A stretch of 64,000 bases of DNA from Antilocapra americana (GCA_007570785.1 ML660210.1:822530-886529); one strand, 5' to 3'. Shown: positions 35,530-48,247, counted from the first letter of the stretch. The notes: generated by a model not told the origin, from the sequence alone. A program made the numbers and translations.

Positions 35530-36435
35530 GTATATGTATGAATTTGCTCAATTTTATTACAGGCTAGGATTTATTTATTCTCCTCTGTGAATTCACTACT
35601 GAGTTTTTTGTTTTGTTTTGTTTTTTTACATCCATGCTTTTTCTTTGAGACTACAGGCAGATCTAGGTCTGTCGTTTGTCAGTGCTATAGCATATACTTA
35701 TATTTCTAATGAAATAGATGACATATACAAAGGGAGTATCACAGCAAGAATTTGTCTTGAAAGATAACTCCCAGAAGCCATTATACAGTGAATGCAAAAC
35801 AGCTGGTAATTGTAGGTGTTTAATGTTAAGGAGAAGGGTTGAATACTTGAAGTAAATGGATCTTTTTAAAGCAGTGAAATAATTATCTATGATACTGCAC
35901 TTGTGGATATATCTCATTGTAAATTCATCAATACATGTAGAACTTTACAGCATAAACCTTAATGTACACATATAAAATATCTATTCTAGGACTGAATGTA
36001 TAAAGTGATAAAACAGTAACTGTTATAAATGTATGAAACAACCTCACTGAAGGAAATGAAGAAATAGTGCTGACCCAAGTAACTCTAGAAGTGAGTAGAG
36101 TCTATAAAACTAAAAATAAAAGAAATGTTATGCAAGCACTGTAATCTATTTAACAAATAGAGCTGTTTCCCACAAGGGAACAGGTTCATGGTTTTGTTAG
36201 GGCTATGCAAGCATTCTGGGACTGAACAATTAAGTATAAATGGATGGTAGGGGATAGATAAGAAGCAGATTTTTCATTTTTGGAGAGTGAACTTACAGAT
36301 AAACAATGAGAAAAAACTAGAGTTGTCCAAGTGATAAAGAGTAAGAGACAGAAGCATCAGTATGAATTCATGATTAGCTTGATACAGATATGAATGCCTA
36401 CAAATGGAAATACATATGGATATGGGTATAGACAT
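35530..36435. other. AT-rich stretch, nothing recognised
   Basis: Includes a short GTTTT run at 35606-35624; no gene. Confidence 0.4.
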
Positions 36436-37172
36436 TACATAGAACAACAGACTGGTTCCAAATTGGGAAAGGCTGTAGACTGTCACCTTGCTTATTTAAT
36501 TTATATGCAGAATACATCATTCAACATGCCAGGCTAGATGAAGCACAAGCTGGAATCAAGATTGCTGGGAGAAATATCAATAACCTCAGATACGCAGATG
36601 ACACCATCCTTATGGCAGAAAGGGAAGAACTAAAAAGCCTCTTGATGATAGTGAAAGAGGAGAGTGAAAAAGTTGCCTTAAAATACAACATTCAGGAAAC
36701 TAAGATCATGACACCCAGTCGCATCATTTCATGGCAAATAGATGGGGAAGCAATGGAAACAGAAAGAGACTTTATTTTGGGGGGCTCCAAAATCACTGCA
36801 GATGGTGACTGCAGCCATGAAATTAAAAGATGCTGTTCCTTGGAAGGAAAGCTATGGACAACTTAGACAACATATTAAAAAGCAGAGACATTACTTTGCC
36901 AACAAGCTCCATGTAGTCAAAGCTATGGTTTTCCAGTAGTCATGTATGGATGTGAGAGTTGGACCATAGAGAAAGCTGAGCCCTGAAGAATTGATGCTTT
37001 TGAACTGTGATATTGGAGAAGACTCTTGAGAGTCCCTTGGACTGCAAGGAGATCCAATCAATCTGTCCTGAAGGAAATCAGTCCTGGGTGTTCATTGGAA
37101 GGGCTGATGCTGAAGCTGAAGCTTCATGAGTTGTACATGACTGAGCAGCTGAACTGAACTGAAATGAATAGG
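36436..37172 (+). mobile_element. 5'-truncated BovB with 3' internal deletion
   Basis: RT region with RYADDT near 36588-36605 intact at the catalytic box, frame open only in pieces (for example 36612-36866). Around 37122 the sequence jumps to the terminal TGACTGAGCAGCTGAACTGA, so roughly 200 bp are deleted. Confidence 0.9.
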
Positions 37173-37583
37173 TATAGACTCTTACTGTTATGTACACATA
37201 CACGTCCGTGTTCTCTAATCAGAATCTACATGCAGTGCCCCACAGGAATAAAGGGCACATTTCATGCCCAGTCTTTTTCTGACACTATTCCCCAGACAAA
37301 TTCACCAGTATAACTGGAATAAGGGCAGATTCTAGGACTGGAACAGAAATACAGAAAGTGATATCACTACATCTTATAGTGACTGGAAGTAAAGAATTTT
37401 AAAAATACAAAAAAGCAAAACAATCACCAGTGGTTGGGGTATTGAGTTGGGGTAAAAAGTTATAAAGTTAATAAAGAAAAATGGGATTTGAACCAAAGTA
37501 TAGAATACCTCCATGAGTTGGTACTTACATAAATAATTACAATAATAAATAAATGGTGGAGAAGAGACAAATCTAATATGTGC
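37173..37583. other. unassigned stretch
   Basis: Nothing recognised. Confidence 0.4.
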
Positions 37584-37808
37584 CTGTCTGGATGCTAAGT
37601 CACTTCACTCAAGTACAACTCTTTGTGACCTTATAGACTGTAGCCTGCCAGGCTCCTCTGTTTGTGGGATTCTTCAGGCAAGAATACTGGAGTGGGTTGT
37701 CATGCCCTCCTCCAGGGAATCTTTCTCATCCATCAATCAAACCCTTATTTCTTGAATCTCTGGCATTGGCCGGCAGGTTCTTTACCACTAGTGCCACCTG
37801 GGAAACCC
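37584..37808 (-). mobile_element. Bov-tA SINE
   Basis: Minus-strand: GATGCTAAGTCACTTCACTC to TACCACTAGTGCCACCTGGG. Confidence 0.9.
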
Positions 37809-37856
37809 AATCTCTTGTATAGGACAGCCACAAATAGTTATGTAGATATTCCTCCC

Positions 37857-38400
37857 CTTAATAAATTGAAGCATAGCTCATCGCTCCTTAAGTAGAGACT
37901 GCACAGTTAAACTTCCTCATAAAGAGTACAGCCTGAAAAGTGGGGCCAAAAAAGAAGCTTTACAGTGTAAAAGAAACTTGACAACTTACCTCACCCAGCT
38001 AATGAAGGTTCTTAACAGTAGTGGTAATCACTGAAAGTGTGCCCTTTGATATGAAGTGATCAAAATAGCGTTCTACCTCTGTGTTCTTTCACCCCAAAAC
38101 ATAAGACCTACTCTAATCAAGAAAATAAAACTAGTTACCAAGCAAATATCAACTGAGAAATACTTTTTTCTTTTAGAATATTTGACCAGCACTCTTTAAA
38201 ATTGTCAAGATCATGAAGATCAAGGCAAATTAGAGACCCTGTCATTGCCAAGAGGAGACAGAAGAAGATGGAAAACTAAATGTAATGCAGTATTGTTGGT
38301 AGAACATTAGAACAGAAAAATGATACTGGCTAATGATACATTATCACTGTATAGGGATTAAGTGGAATATTCCTATGTGTTCTTAGCAATCTTCTATTAA
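37857..38400 (+). mobile_element. ancient L1M 3'UTR relic
   Basis: Same order as 26700-27420: TACCTCTGTGTTCTTTCACC, CTTTAAAATTGTCAAGATCA, TGGAAAACTAAATGTAATGC. A MIR-core scrap follows near 38545-38605. Confidence 0.65.
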
Positions 38401-40636
38401 GTCTAAACTGTTACAACAATACAAATGATTTCAAAAATAATTTCCATCTTATGTTATATAAATAAACATTATTATTAAAAATATATGCAGATTGCTCAAT
38501 AAAAATACATTCACACATATAAGTACCCCAAATCCTTAAGATGGAGGCATTCCTTTTTATAAGTAAGAAAACTGAAGTTCAGAGAGGCTACTTAGACTTT
38601 TGTACTGAAAACAATGATCATTAACTCAAATTAAATATTCTATTTTTATAATACCATAAAATGAAAAATGATACTCTCAAAATGATTATCCAAAAGAATA
38701 TATTCTTTTGCTAACAAAAATATATGTTCAGTATCCCCTGAAAAGGAGAAGCAAAGTATACTAACCTATAGTATAAAAAGATAAAGATATTCAAACCTTC
38801 TATAAGACAATAGTTTAAAATAAGAATAATTTAAATAAGTAATGGAAATTAATTAAAACACAAACTAAAGGATTGGAGACAAGATGGCAGATTTGAACAA
38901 CTTGAGCTCATCCCCTCTCAGAAAAACACCAAAATCCCAGCTAACTGCTGAACAGCCATTAACAAAAAAGACTGGGACCTACCAGAAAAGTTATTCTAAG
39001 TTCAAAGACAAAGAAACAGCCATAACAAGATGGTAGAAGGGACCATCATTGTACTCAACATACAATCAAGTCCTATACATGATGGGTAGATGACTTTAAA
39101 ACTGGAAAATAATTTTATTCCAGGGATTCTCTCACAGGAGTTAAAGTTCTAGCCCCACAACAGGCTTAGGGTCTGACAGCCAAACAGGGAGCCCCCAGAG
39201 CATCTGGCTTTGAAGGCCAGTGGGGCTTGATTGCAAGAGTTCCATGCAATTGGGAGAAATGGAAACGCTGGTATTGGAGGGTCCACATAAGTTCTCATGT
39301 ACACTGGGACCCAGGGAAGTTGCAGTGACTTCATAGGGCCTCAGGCCAGAGATGGTCTTGGAGGCTCTCCTGGGGAGGTAGGAGTTGGCTGTGACTCTTG
39401 TGGGAACAAAGACACTGGTAGAGGATGTAGTGGGGAGTACTCATTAGTGTGAGCTCTACTGACACTGCCATTTTGATATCAATACCTGACCCCATCCTAC
39501 AGCATATAGGTTCAGAAGCTGGGGCACCTTAGATGAGACAAACAACAGGGCAGGAACATAGCGACACTCATCAGTAGAGGCTGCTTAAAATCTTCCTGTA
39601 CCCATATCTGCTGCTAAACACACCCGTTAACATGACAGTGCCCATCAGAGGGAAAAGAACACAATCCACCTAGCAGTGGGTAGGCACCAGTTCTTCCTAC
39701 GAGAGAGCCTGCACAAGCCTCCTAGACCAGTCTCATCCATCAGGGGGCAAACATCAGAAGCCAGAGGCACTATGATCCCGCCACCTGTACAAGAGAGACT
39801 GCAAACACAGAAAGTTAAACAAAATGAGATGGCAGAGGAATATAGTCCATACAAATAAATGATTAATACTCAGAAAACAATAATAACAACAACTAACTTA
39901 GGCTGAAATAGGCAACCTACCTGAAAAGAATTCGGAGTAATATTAGTAAAGATGACACAAGATCTCAGAAAAAAAAAAAGGAGATGCAGGCCAAGAAGAT
40001 ATAAGAATTTTTTAACAAAGAGCTAGATGATACAAAGGACAAACAGATATAGTTGCATAATACAATAACTGAAAGGAAAAATACACTAGAAGGAATGAAT
40101 AGCAGAATAACTGGAAAATATTTAAGTGAGCCGGAAGACAGAATGGAGGAAATCACCACCACAGAACAGAAGACAGAAAAAAAGGATGAAAAGAAATGAG
40201 GACAGTTTAAGAGATTGCTGGGACAACATTAAATGCACCAACATTCACTTATAGGGGCCTCAGGAGAAGAAGAAACGGAGAGAGGGCCCAAGAAAATATT
40301 TGAAAAGATAATAGCTGAAAATTTCCCTAACATTGGGAAAGGAAATAGTCACCCAAGTCGAGGAAGTGCAGAACCCCACACACGATAAACCTAAGGAGGA
40401 ACACACTCAGACACATATTAATCAAATTCACAAAAATTAAAAACAAAGAGAAGATGTTAAAAGAATACAGGAGACAGCAACAAACAGCATTCAAGGGAAT
40501 TTCCATAATTTTAGCAGCTGATTTTTCAGAAGAAATTCTGTAGGCCAGATGTAAAGCAATGAAAGGGGTAAACATTCAACCAAGAATACTCTACCCAGTG
40601 AGGCTCTCATTCAGATTTGAGAGAGTTTTACAGACA

Positions 40637-40852
40637 TGTTTCCCTAGTGGCTCAGATGATAAAAAATCCACATGCAGTGTGGCAGGCCTGGGGTTCTATC
40701 CTGGGTTGGGAAGGTTCCCCAGAGAGGGGAACGGCTACCCACTCCAGTATTCTTGCCTGGAGAATTCCATGGACAAAGAAGCCTGGTGGGCTGAAGTCCA
40801 TAGGGGTCACAAAGAGTCAGACAGGACTGAGAGACTTTCACTTTTCACTTCC
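40637..40852 (+). mobile_element. Bov-tA SINE nested in L1 ORF1
   Basis: TGTTTCCCTAGTGGCTCAGA head to GTCAGACAGGACTGAGAGAC; duplication TTTACAGACA at 40627-40636 and 40853-40862. Confidence 0.93.
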
Positions 40853-41858
40853 TTTACAGACAAAAGCTGAGAGAATTCAGCACCACCAAAAACAGCTTTA
40901 CAACAAAAGCTAAAACAATTTCTCTAGGCAGAAAAGAAATGTAAAACTTTTGCATAGCAAAGGAAACCATAAACAAAATGAAAAGATAATCCACAGGATA
41001 GGAGAGAGTATTTGCAAACAGTGCCCCAACCAGGGACTAAACTTCAAAATATACCAACAGCTCATGCAGCTCAATTTAAAAAAATAAAAAAGAAAAGAAA
41101 AGCCCAATCAGATATTTTGCAGAGGATCTAAATAGACATTTCTCCAAAGACATCCAGATGGTCAATAAACACATGAAAAAATGATCAGCATTACTAATTA
41201 TTAGATAAATGCAAATCAAAAGTACAATGAGGTAGCACCTCATACCAGTTAGAATGGCCATCATCAAAAGTTCTACAAACAATAAATGTTGGAAGAGGTG
41301 TGGAAAAGAGACAGCTGCATTACATTTTTGGTGGGTATATACATTGGTGCAGCCACTATGGAGAACAGGATGGAAATTCATTAAAGAAACAAAAAAGAAC
41401 TCCCATATGATTCAGCAGTCCCAATCCTGGGGTATATCCAGAGAAAACCATACTTTGGAAATATACATTCACCCCAGTTTTCATTATAGCACTATTTACA
41501 ACAGCCAGGACATGGAACCAACCTAAATGTCCATCAACAGATGAATAGATAAAGAAGATGTGGTACATACATACAACAAGTATCCAATGGAATATAACTC
41601 AGTGATAAAAAAGAATCAATCCCATTTGTATCGACACAGATGGATCTAGATATTATCATACTGAATGCAAATAGACAGAGAAAGATATATATCACATGAT
41701 ATCACTTATATATGGAATCTTAAAGTGATATAATGAACTTATTTCCAAAATAGAAACAGACTCACAAACTTAGAAAACAAACTCATGTCTACCAAGGGGA
41801 AAAACTGGGAAGGAGGGATAAATTGGGTTGGGATTAGCATATGTATACTACTATATAT

Positions 41859-41990
41859 TCCCTGGAGGAGGAAATGACAACCCATTTCAGTATTCTTGCC
41901 TGGGAAATCCCATGGACAGAGGAAGCTGGCAGGCTATAGTCCGTGGGGTTGCAAAGGATCGGACACAACTGAGCAACTGAGTATGCACAC
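41859..41990 (+). mobile_element. Bov-tA/Bov-A SINE nested in L1 3'UTR
   Basis: CCCTGGAGGAGGAAATGACA to CGGACACAACTGAGCAACTG; exact 12-bp duplication ACTACTATATAT at 41847-41858 and 41991-42002. Confidence 0.93.
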
Positions 41991-42534
41991 ACTACTATAT
42001 ATAAAATAGATTAATCAACATGGACCTGTTGTATAGCACAGGGAGCTCTACTCAATATTATGTAATAACATACATGAGAAAAGAATCTGATAAAGAATAG
42101 ATATATGTATATGTTTAACTGAATCCATTTGGCTGTACACCTGAAACTAATATAACATTGAAATCACAATCCTTAAAAATAAAATAAAACACTTTTTAAG
42201 TATTAAAAGAAACCCATGTATAAAAATTAATAGAAAGTTAAAATTATTTGGTCCAGAATAAACTTTAGAGAGTAGGCTAGTTCTAAAGAAAATATTTCAT
42301 ATAACACTTATGAAACTTGAGTCCAGAGTAATAGAGGACTATTAATATTCTACAATTAGTTGTGAAGACATTGTTAAAAAGCACATGGATCCTGACTGAG
42401 TCTAGTTTCAATATGACAAATAAAGCAATGGAAATATCAATGCCACTTTTACTAGAAAATTAGAATATTCACCTCTCTTGTACTATTATTATTCCTTGAA
42501 TTGTCATTGCAAAGTTTATAAAGATAAATATCTA

Positions 42535-42690
42535 TATAATATATATACATAATAAATACACACCCATATATATATGCATATATACATATATGCAATATAT
42601 ATACATAAAGCATATATGTACACATATATACATAAATGTAAATGGAATATATATGCACACATATATACATAAATATATATTTTTATAAAT
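42535..42690. repeat. TATA/CATA-rich simple repeat
   Basis: Degenerate TATATACATA units; minus-strand open frames here are low-complexity tyrosine/isoleucine strings and not genes. Confidence 0.9.
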
Positions 42691-44547
42691 AAATGCACAA
42701 GTAAAAATATACAAACTCTGAACTAATTTTAAAGAAAACAATGGCAAACATTAACCAGGTTTTATGTGTGTGCATATGTTTTTCCCAAAACATATCATCT
42801 TTTTTTAAAAGCAATTATAAGATTGTGCTAATTATTATTTGAGCCAGATAAAATACTAGTTTTTCACTTTTTTCATGATAAAATATTTTAGTTGTCAACC
42901 ACATTAAATTATTTTAAAAGAAAACGACTCTTATTTTACTAAAGAGGATTTATACTGCTTTGCATGCTGTAATAAAACATGCTGTTTTCCTACTTCAAAA
43001 TTCATCAAGATTCATGTGTATGCTTTCCCGTGAGTGGAAGAGTATTGAGTATTCACAGAATTTCCTTCAGTGATAGTTTGAAGCTCTCAAGATTAATTTG
43101 AATCCTCTGGATGAACTGTGTTACATTTTTACAAATTATATCTCATAAACTTTAAATATCCACATCAGTGAATCATGGTTGCATGAAACACTTACCTTGA
43201 GAAAATATAAAAATATTGTGAATATCTATCCCAAGTCAATAAAGTGGTTACAGTATATAAACAAAAGTATCAGTGGTATCTATTTGGTGATTAAATTTTC
43301 CCCAAAGAAAATGTTAACTATCATTTGTTTTATTAAAATGCTGGCATAATTGGGAGTATCTCTAGGTAATGTATTGAATTTACAAGTCAAAGAGGCATAT
43401 GGTGCTAAAATTATATTGATGATTTCTTTTTAACTTCCATCGAGTTTTTAGAGCTTATTCCATGGTCTGTCATATTACATGTCTTCTATAAATTAACTTA
43501 TTCAGGAATAACTTCATGGGGGATTTTTAACGCTAGGTCTTGAAGCATTAATTGAAGCATGCTTAATAATTATTTCTTTGAGAATCAGAAGAGTCATCAA
43601 AGCCCAACGTCAAAATTTGTTAAGTAGATAAAGACAATCCAGCATCTTAAATTTGTTAAGCTTCTATTTACTCAATTGCCAAAAGCATCCTACCTATGAA
43701 GCAGAGTCAGCCAGATATTTATTAACCCAGTTTCTTCCTCCCATAAACACAATCACACAACTTTTCAGACCTTCTCACAGTTACACAAGGCACTGACATG
43801 AGTTCTAACCACTAGACAGCATGCCAAAGTGATGTGCAGAGCTTCTGAGTCATACACGAACAAAACAAAGAAAAAATCTATACACAACTCTTCATGTCCT
43901 TTCTTCCTCTTTGGGTTGGATGTCAAAGCCAAAGGTAAATTTGAAATCCACTTACAATGTTTAAAAGACAGAGTCTTAAAATGCCTTTTTCCCTAAACAA
44001 CTGTGTGGATGACCATCCTATATAACCTGCACACAGAAATTTCAGATCACTTTGGTCTGTGTTACAGGAATAAGAAACATTTCATTTCTGTTGGAAAAAT
44101 TTTATTTTGGTTGTTTTCATTATGACTGCTGTATAATAAATAAAGCCAACATGTGAAGGATATTTTGAGGATTGAAAAAGAAAGCACAATTAAAGATTTC
44201 AAGACAGTAACTAACACTAGATTTCAATTAACAGGGTCTGAGTGAGCACACATAACACTTGAAGGTAAAAAAAAAGTCCATTTTTGGACAGAAAAACTGC
44301 CTATCTCAATAATTTAGAGAGATTTCCCCTCCTTCAGACTAATCTAACCTTTAGTTAACAGACTTGGTTTAGCAAAGAGAGCTAACTTTCATTATGCTTT
44401 ACACTAGTAAGCCATATGGAATTGTCATTACAGAGCAATAAAAGCAATTGTGGAAGGCTTGGGCATGGGAACAGAAGATGCAAACATGTTTTTTGGGGAA
44501 AATGGTAATAAGGGAGAGTGATGAGAGAAGACACTTAAGAGATTAGC
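42691..44547. other. 1.9-kb AT-rich stretch, nothing recognised
   Basis: No gene or named repeat; looks like unique intergenic or intronic DNA. Confidence 0.45.
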
Positions 44548-45182
44548 AACATGGATGGACCCAGAGATTATCATATTAAGTGAAGTAAGTCAGACAGCTA
44601 TTTTATGACGTCACTTATAGGGACTTCCCCGGTGGCTCAGATGGTAAAGAATTTGCCTGCAATGCAAAAAACACAGGTTCAACCCGTGGGTCAGGAAGAT
44701 CCCCTGGAGAAAGCAATGGCAACCCACTCCCATGATAGTGCCTGGAGAATCCCATGGACAGAGGAGCCCGGCAGGCTGGAGTCCATAGGATAGTAAAAAA
44801 TTGGACACAACTGAGTGACTCACACCAACACATGCACACACACACACATATCACGTATATGTGGAATCTAAAATATTGACACAAATGAACTTATTTACAA
44901 AATAGAAATAGACTCACAGACAGAAAACAATTTACAGATACCAAAGCAGGGTAGGGGGGGGAAAATTGTGTTTGGGGGATTAACAGATACGCACTACATA
45001 TATGTAAAATAGATAAACGACAAGGTTCTACTGTAGTACAGAAATTATATGCAGTATCGTATAATAACCTATAATAAAAAAGAATCTGAAACATTTTCTA
45101 TATATATCATGCATGTATGTGTGTATAACTGAATCACTTTGCTGAACACCTGAACCTAGGACAACACTGTAAATCAGCTATG
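44548..45182 (+). mobile_element. L1 3'UTR with nested SINE
   Basis: CATGGATGGACCCAGAGATT, GTGGAATCTAAAATATTGAC, GAATCACTTTGCTGAACACC. Interrupted at 44621-44850. Confidence 0.87.
44621..44850 (+). mobile_element. Bov-tA SINE nested in L1
   Basis: GGACTTCCCCGGTGGCTCAG head, (CA)n end; duplication TCACTTATAG / TCACGTATAT at 44611-44620 and 44851-44860. Confidence 0.9.
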
Positions 45183-45284
45183 AAGTGAAAGTGAAAGTTG
45201 CTCAGTCTATCTGACTCTTTGCGACCCCATGAACTATACTGTCCATGGAATTCTCCAGGCCAGAATACTAGAGTGAGTAGTCAT
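45183..45284 (-). mobile_element. Bov-tA SINE fragment
   Basis: Minus-strand half: GTGAAAGTTGCTCAGTCTAT to CCAGAATACTAGAGTGAGTA. Confidence 0.82.
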
Positions 45285-45322
45285 TCTATTTAAATTTAAA
45301 AAAATGAAGTAAAATTGAAAAT

Positions 45323-45556
45323 GGGCTTCCCTTGTGGTTCAGCTGGTAAAAAGTCCACCTGAAATGTGGGAGACCTGGGTTCAATCCCTGCGTTGGGAAG
45401 ATCCACTGGAGAAGGGGGTTGGGAAGATCCCCTGGAGAAGGGAAAGGCTACCCACTCCAGTGTTCTGGCCTAGAGAATTATATGGACTTTCTAGTCCATG
45501 GGGTTGCAAAGAGTTGGACACGACTGAGCGACTTTCACTGAAAATTAAATAAATAA
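45323..45556 (+). mobile_element. Bov-tA SINE with internal tandem duplication
   Basis: GGGCTTCCCTTGTGGTTCAG head to GACACGACTGAGCGACTTTC. About 26 bp around GTTGGGAAGATCC are repeated in tandem at 45391-45441. Confidence 0.9.
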
Positions 45557-45571
45557 ACTATTTAGGGTCTT

Positions 45572-45984
45572 CACTGTGTTCAGTCACTTAGTCGTGTCTG
45601 ATGTTTTGTGATTCCAGGAACTGCATGGCATGCTTCCCTGTCCTTCTCTATCTCCTGGAGGCTGCTCAAATTCATATCCACTGAGTCAGGGACACCATGC
45701 AACCCTTTCGTCCTCTGTGGTCCCCTTCTCCTCCCGCCTTCAATCTTTCCCAGCATCAGGGTCTTTTCTAATGAGTCGGCTCTTCACAATAGCTGGACAA
45801 AGTTTCAGAGCTTCAGTTTCAGCATCAGTCCTTCTAATGAATATTCAGAATTGATTGCTTTAGAGTTGACTGATTTGATCTTGCAGTCCAAGGGACTCTC
45901 AAGAGTCTTCTCTAACACCACAGCTCAAAAGCATCAGTTCTTCGATTCTCAGCCTTCTTTATGGTCCAACTTTCACATCCTTAC
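45572..45984 (-). mobile_element. 5'-truncated BovB with target duplication
   Basis: Minus-strand BovB 3' end, 413 bp, flanked by exact 12-bp repeats ATTTAGGGTCTT at 45560-45571 and 45985-45996. Confidence 0.93.
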
Positions 45985-45996
45985 ATTTAGGGTCTT

Positions 45997-46750
45997 TAAA
46001 TGAAAGCAACAAATGCTATTTTAAAAAAGCAATATCAAATATATCAAATTATGGATGGAGATGATATATTAACCACATAAAAACTACACTAAAATTCAAC
46101 TTATTCATAGTCTAGTGTTCAGTGCAACTAATGAGAGAACATGTCTGATGATTTAGGAATCAAACTACAAATAGAATGCACAATAATCACTGGGGAGCTT
46201 GCCAAGAATAAAGGGTATCTCTTCACAAAAGGAGGATTTGTTATAGAAAGTGTGACATGTAACTCATGAATTTGTACCTTTTAAAAATATGTAAGTATTT
46301 CTAGGGTGAGTGATTCTAGAACCACATTTTGAAGAAAAACTTCTTAAAACCATTTTCTTATTCTGATTCTACTTCTCACTAGAAATCTTTATGTTCAGTA
46401 GAGTAAACATATAAAAGAATACAGGTTTATATTTATACATTGCTATAACTTATACAATATGCCAGAGATGAAACTCTTAAATCATGATCTCACATCTTAA
46501 AGTGACTTTCAGAGGGTCAGAGGCAGTCATAAAAATAAGGAGTTTTTGGCATATGCAAAACCAAAAACAACGTCATACCATGGTGAAGTAATTTGGTGGA
46601 AAAGGATTTAAGTTGAAATGGAGCAGACAGAGAAGTTTTCCCAATGAAGGAGAAACTAGAAACCTCTTAGACGTAAAAAATAAAAACCTTCCACTTAGAT
46701 GATAATGATCTTGGAGGGAGAGCAGTGAGCAGTCCTGAAGGAATATCTCA
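45997..46750. other. AT-rich stretch, nothing recognised
   Basis: No coding or repeat signal seen. Confidence 0.4.
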
Positions 46751-46751
46751 G

Positions 46752-46823
46752 TTCCCTGCCCAGGAATTAAACCTGGGTAGCCTGGACGAAAATCAAGAAT
46801 CCTAACCACTAGACCACCAGTGG
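46752..46823 (-). pseudogene. tRNA-Glu(UUC)-like relic
   Basis: On the minus strand a 72-nt tRNA-like sequence keeps the A box GGTGGTCTAGTGG, a possible TTC anticodon in a seven-base loop, and a T arm with stem CCAGG/CCTGG. The T loop reads TTTAATT rather than TTCGATT, so the B box is damaged, and the acceptor stem has about three mismatches. Most likely a dead tRNA-derived copy. No SINE body or A tail is seen. Confidence 0.65.
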
Positions 46824-46865
46824 CTAGAGGCTGGAAGCAAAATGACCCTGTCTCTTTCACCTAGT

Positions 46866-47606
46866 TGAAAGCAAGAATATTTCAAGGAGGCAAAAAATAT
46901 AAAAACAGGTACAAAGTTTATTATTAGAGGCACAGAGTAATGTACAGGAGAGCATGGATAAAAACAGTTTGTTAATCCAACTCAGAAGCAGGGGAGAAAC
47001 ACACACTCAGAAAGACAGGGTATGGGCATCCTCTCTAAAGAGGAGGAGGGCACACTAGGCAAAGACAGACACACACGTGGAGAGTAGTGTGAGCATCCTG
47101 AGTGATGAGGAGCACAGTCCATCAGAAACTAGGCAGAGTACATACTTGGAGGAGTGCAGGCGTCCTGAGTAAGGAGGACCAGGTACAGAGGTGACGTCAA
47201 TCACTTATTATAAGAGAGCCCTTCTGGGTCCTTGGTAACCTCTGGCCAAATATCTTGGTTCTTTCTTCACACCTGACTCATCCATGGATCCTTCCCAAGA
47301 TGCATGCTCAATTTTTTACTAAGATGGATCCCACTAGAGAGGCCTATGGATGCGTGTCTACACTATTATGGGGTGGGGTCCCCTCCCTCTTCAACCCCCA
47401 AGAAGCCTTCCTGTGCATGTGCAGACAGGAAAATCTTCCTTGACCTCAGGAGTGGGCACCTTATCTCTTTACTTTATAAGAGCTCAGCTTTACCACTAGC
47501 TTTCTCCTCAGAGTATCTGGGTAAGAACAAAACTTGAATTTTACTCCACTTGACAAATACTAGGTGTCCATCCCAGAGGCCCACCATCCCCTATCTCAAC
47601 AGAGAA
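46866..47606. mobile_element. possible LTR with about 67-bp internal repeats
   Basis: A mixed-composition block unlike its AT-rich flanks, ending in TCTCAACA. On the minus strand an AATAAA (complement 46917-46922) lies near one end, suggesting an LTR on that strand. No convincing target duplication was found and the boundaries are approximate. Open frames here have no recognisable domain. Confidence 0.4.
46979..47190. repeat. three imperfect tandem repeats, period about 67-75 bp
   Basis: The word GCATCCT/GCGTCCT followed by a GAGGAG-type motif recurs at 47026, 47093 and 47160, exactly 67 bp apart. ACTAGGC recurs at 47054 and 47128, so units carry small indels. Confidence 0.75.
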
Positions 47607-47899
47607 AGGAGATTCAGGCAATAGGATGACTTTGGCAAAAACATGGTCATTTAATAAAATTTAGTGCCCAGCAGGATAAATATACCCTAGTCTTGCTTGT
47701 GTTGTAGAAACACCTGGAGGGTAATGTAGAATTATAGAATATTACTTTTGTAACAGAATCAGTTTTAAATACATAATTTGATTTCTTGAGAATGCACTAT
47801 TGTACTAAAGAGATAACAGTACTTTCACACTTTAATCAAGAATGTACTTCTGAGAACAGAGAAGTTGGTTGCAATGAGTCAAATGTGTTGGTTGCAAGG

Positions 47900-48125
47900 T
47901 GTCAAACTCAGTCTGACTCACGTCATTCATTTCACTTAAGTCACATATGTTACTGTCACCCTATAATTTTTAAGCCATGACTTAGTTTTCTTGTCTGTGA
48001 AATGGAGGATTAGAATAATATCCACTCCACACAACTGTACTGAGGGTTAAGTGGAAAAATAAAATCATGAAACATGCTTGAAATCATGGCTGCCACTGAG
48101 TATACATGCCCTTAGCATCATTTGT
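47900..48125 (-). repeat. MIR relic
   Basis: Reverse MIR: AGTTTTCTTGTCTGTGAAAT (consensus cAGTTTCCTCATCTGTAAAA), ACTGAGGGTTAAGTGG, ATACATGCCCTTAGCA. The preceding 47607-47899 stretch shows nothing. Confidence 0.6.
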
Positions 48126-48247
48126 GTTTGAGATTTTTGTTTTAGTGATTGAAAGATGATACTAAATACATAGACTTATAGAATTTTGAAAACTTGAAAT
48201 GTGGACACCATTTATTTTAGGATCTGCAAAGTAATGTAACATATCCA

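Larger units (their letters stand above)
38880..42180 (+). mobile_element. internally deleted L1: 5'UTR, ORF1 remnant, ORF2 end, 3'UTR
   Basis: Starts in L1 5'UTR (GGAGACAAGATGGCAGATTT), passes through an ORF1 remnant (about 39850-40920; the C-terminal block reads ADFSEE..QPRILYPVRLSFRF with stops), then joins near 40940-40960 to the ORF2 C-terminal region and L1 3'UTR (TGGCTGTACACCTGAAACTA). The endonuclease and RT are absent. Two SINEs are nested at 40637 and 41859. Confidence 0.82.

Noticed and set aside
42452..42747. Three overlapping minus-strand membrane-protein-like frames
   Set aside because: They translate a TATA/CATA simple repeat into Tyr/Ile/Cys strings.
44606..44614. CRE-like TGACGTCA at the edge of a SINE insertion
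   Set aside because: Arises from the L1 word TGATATCACTT by single changes; no promoter context.
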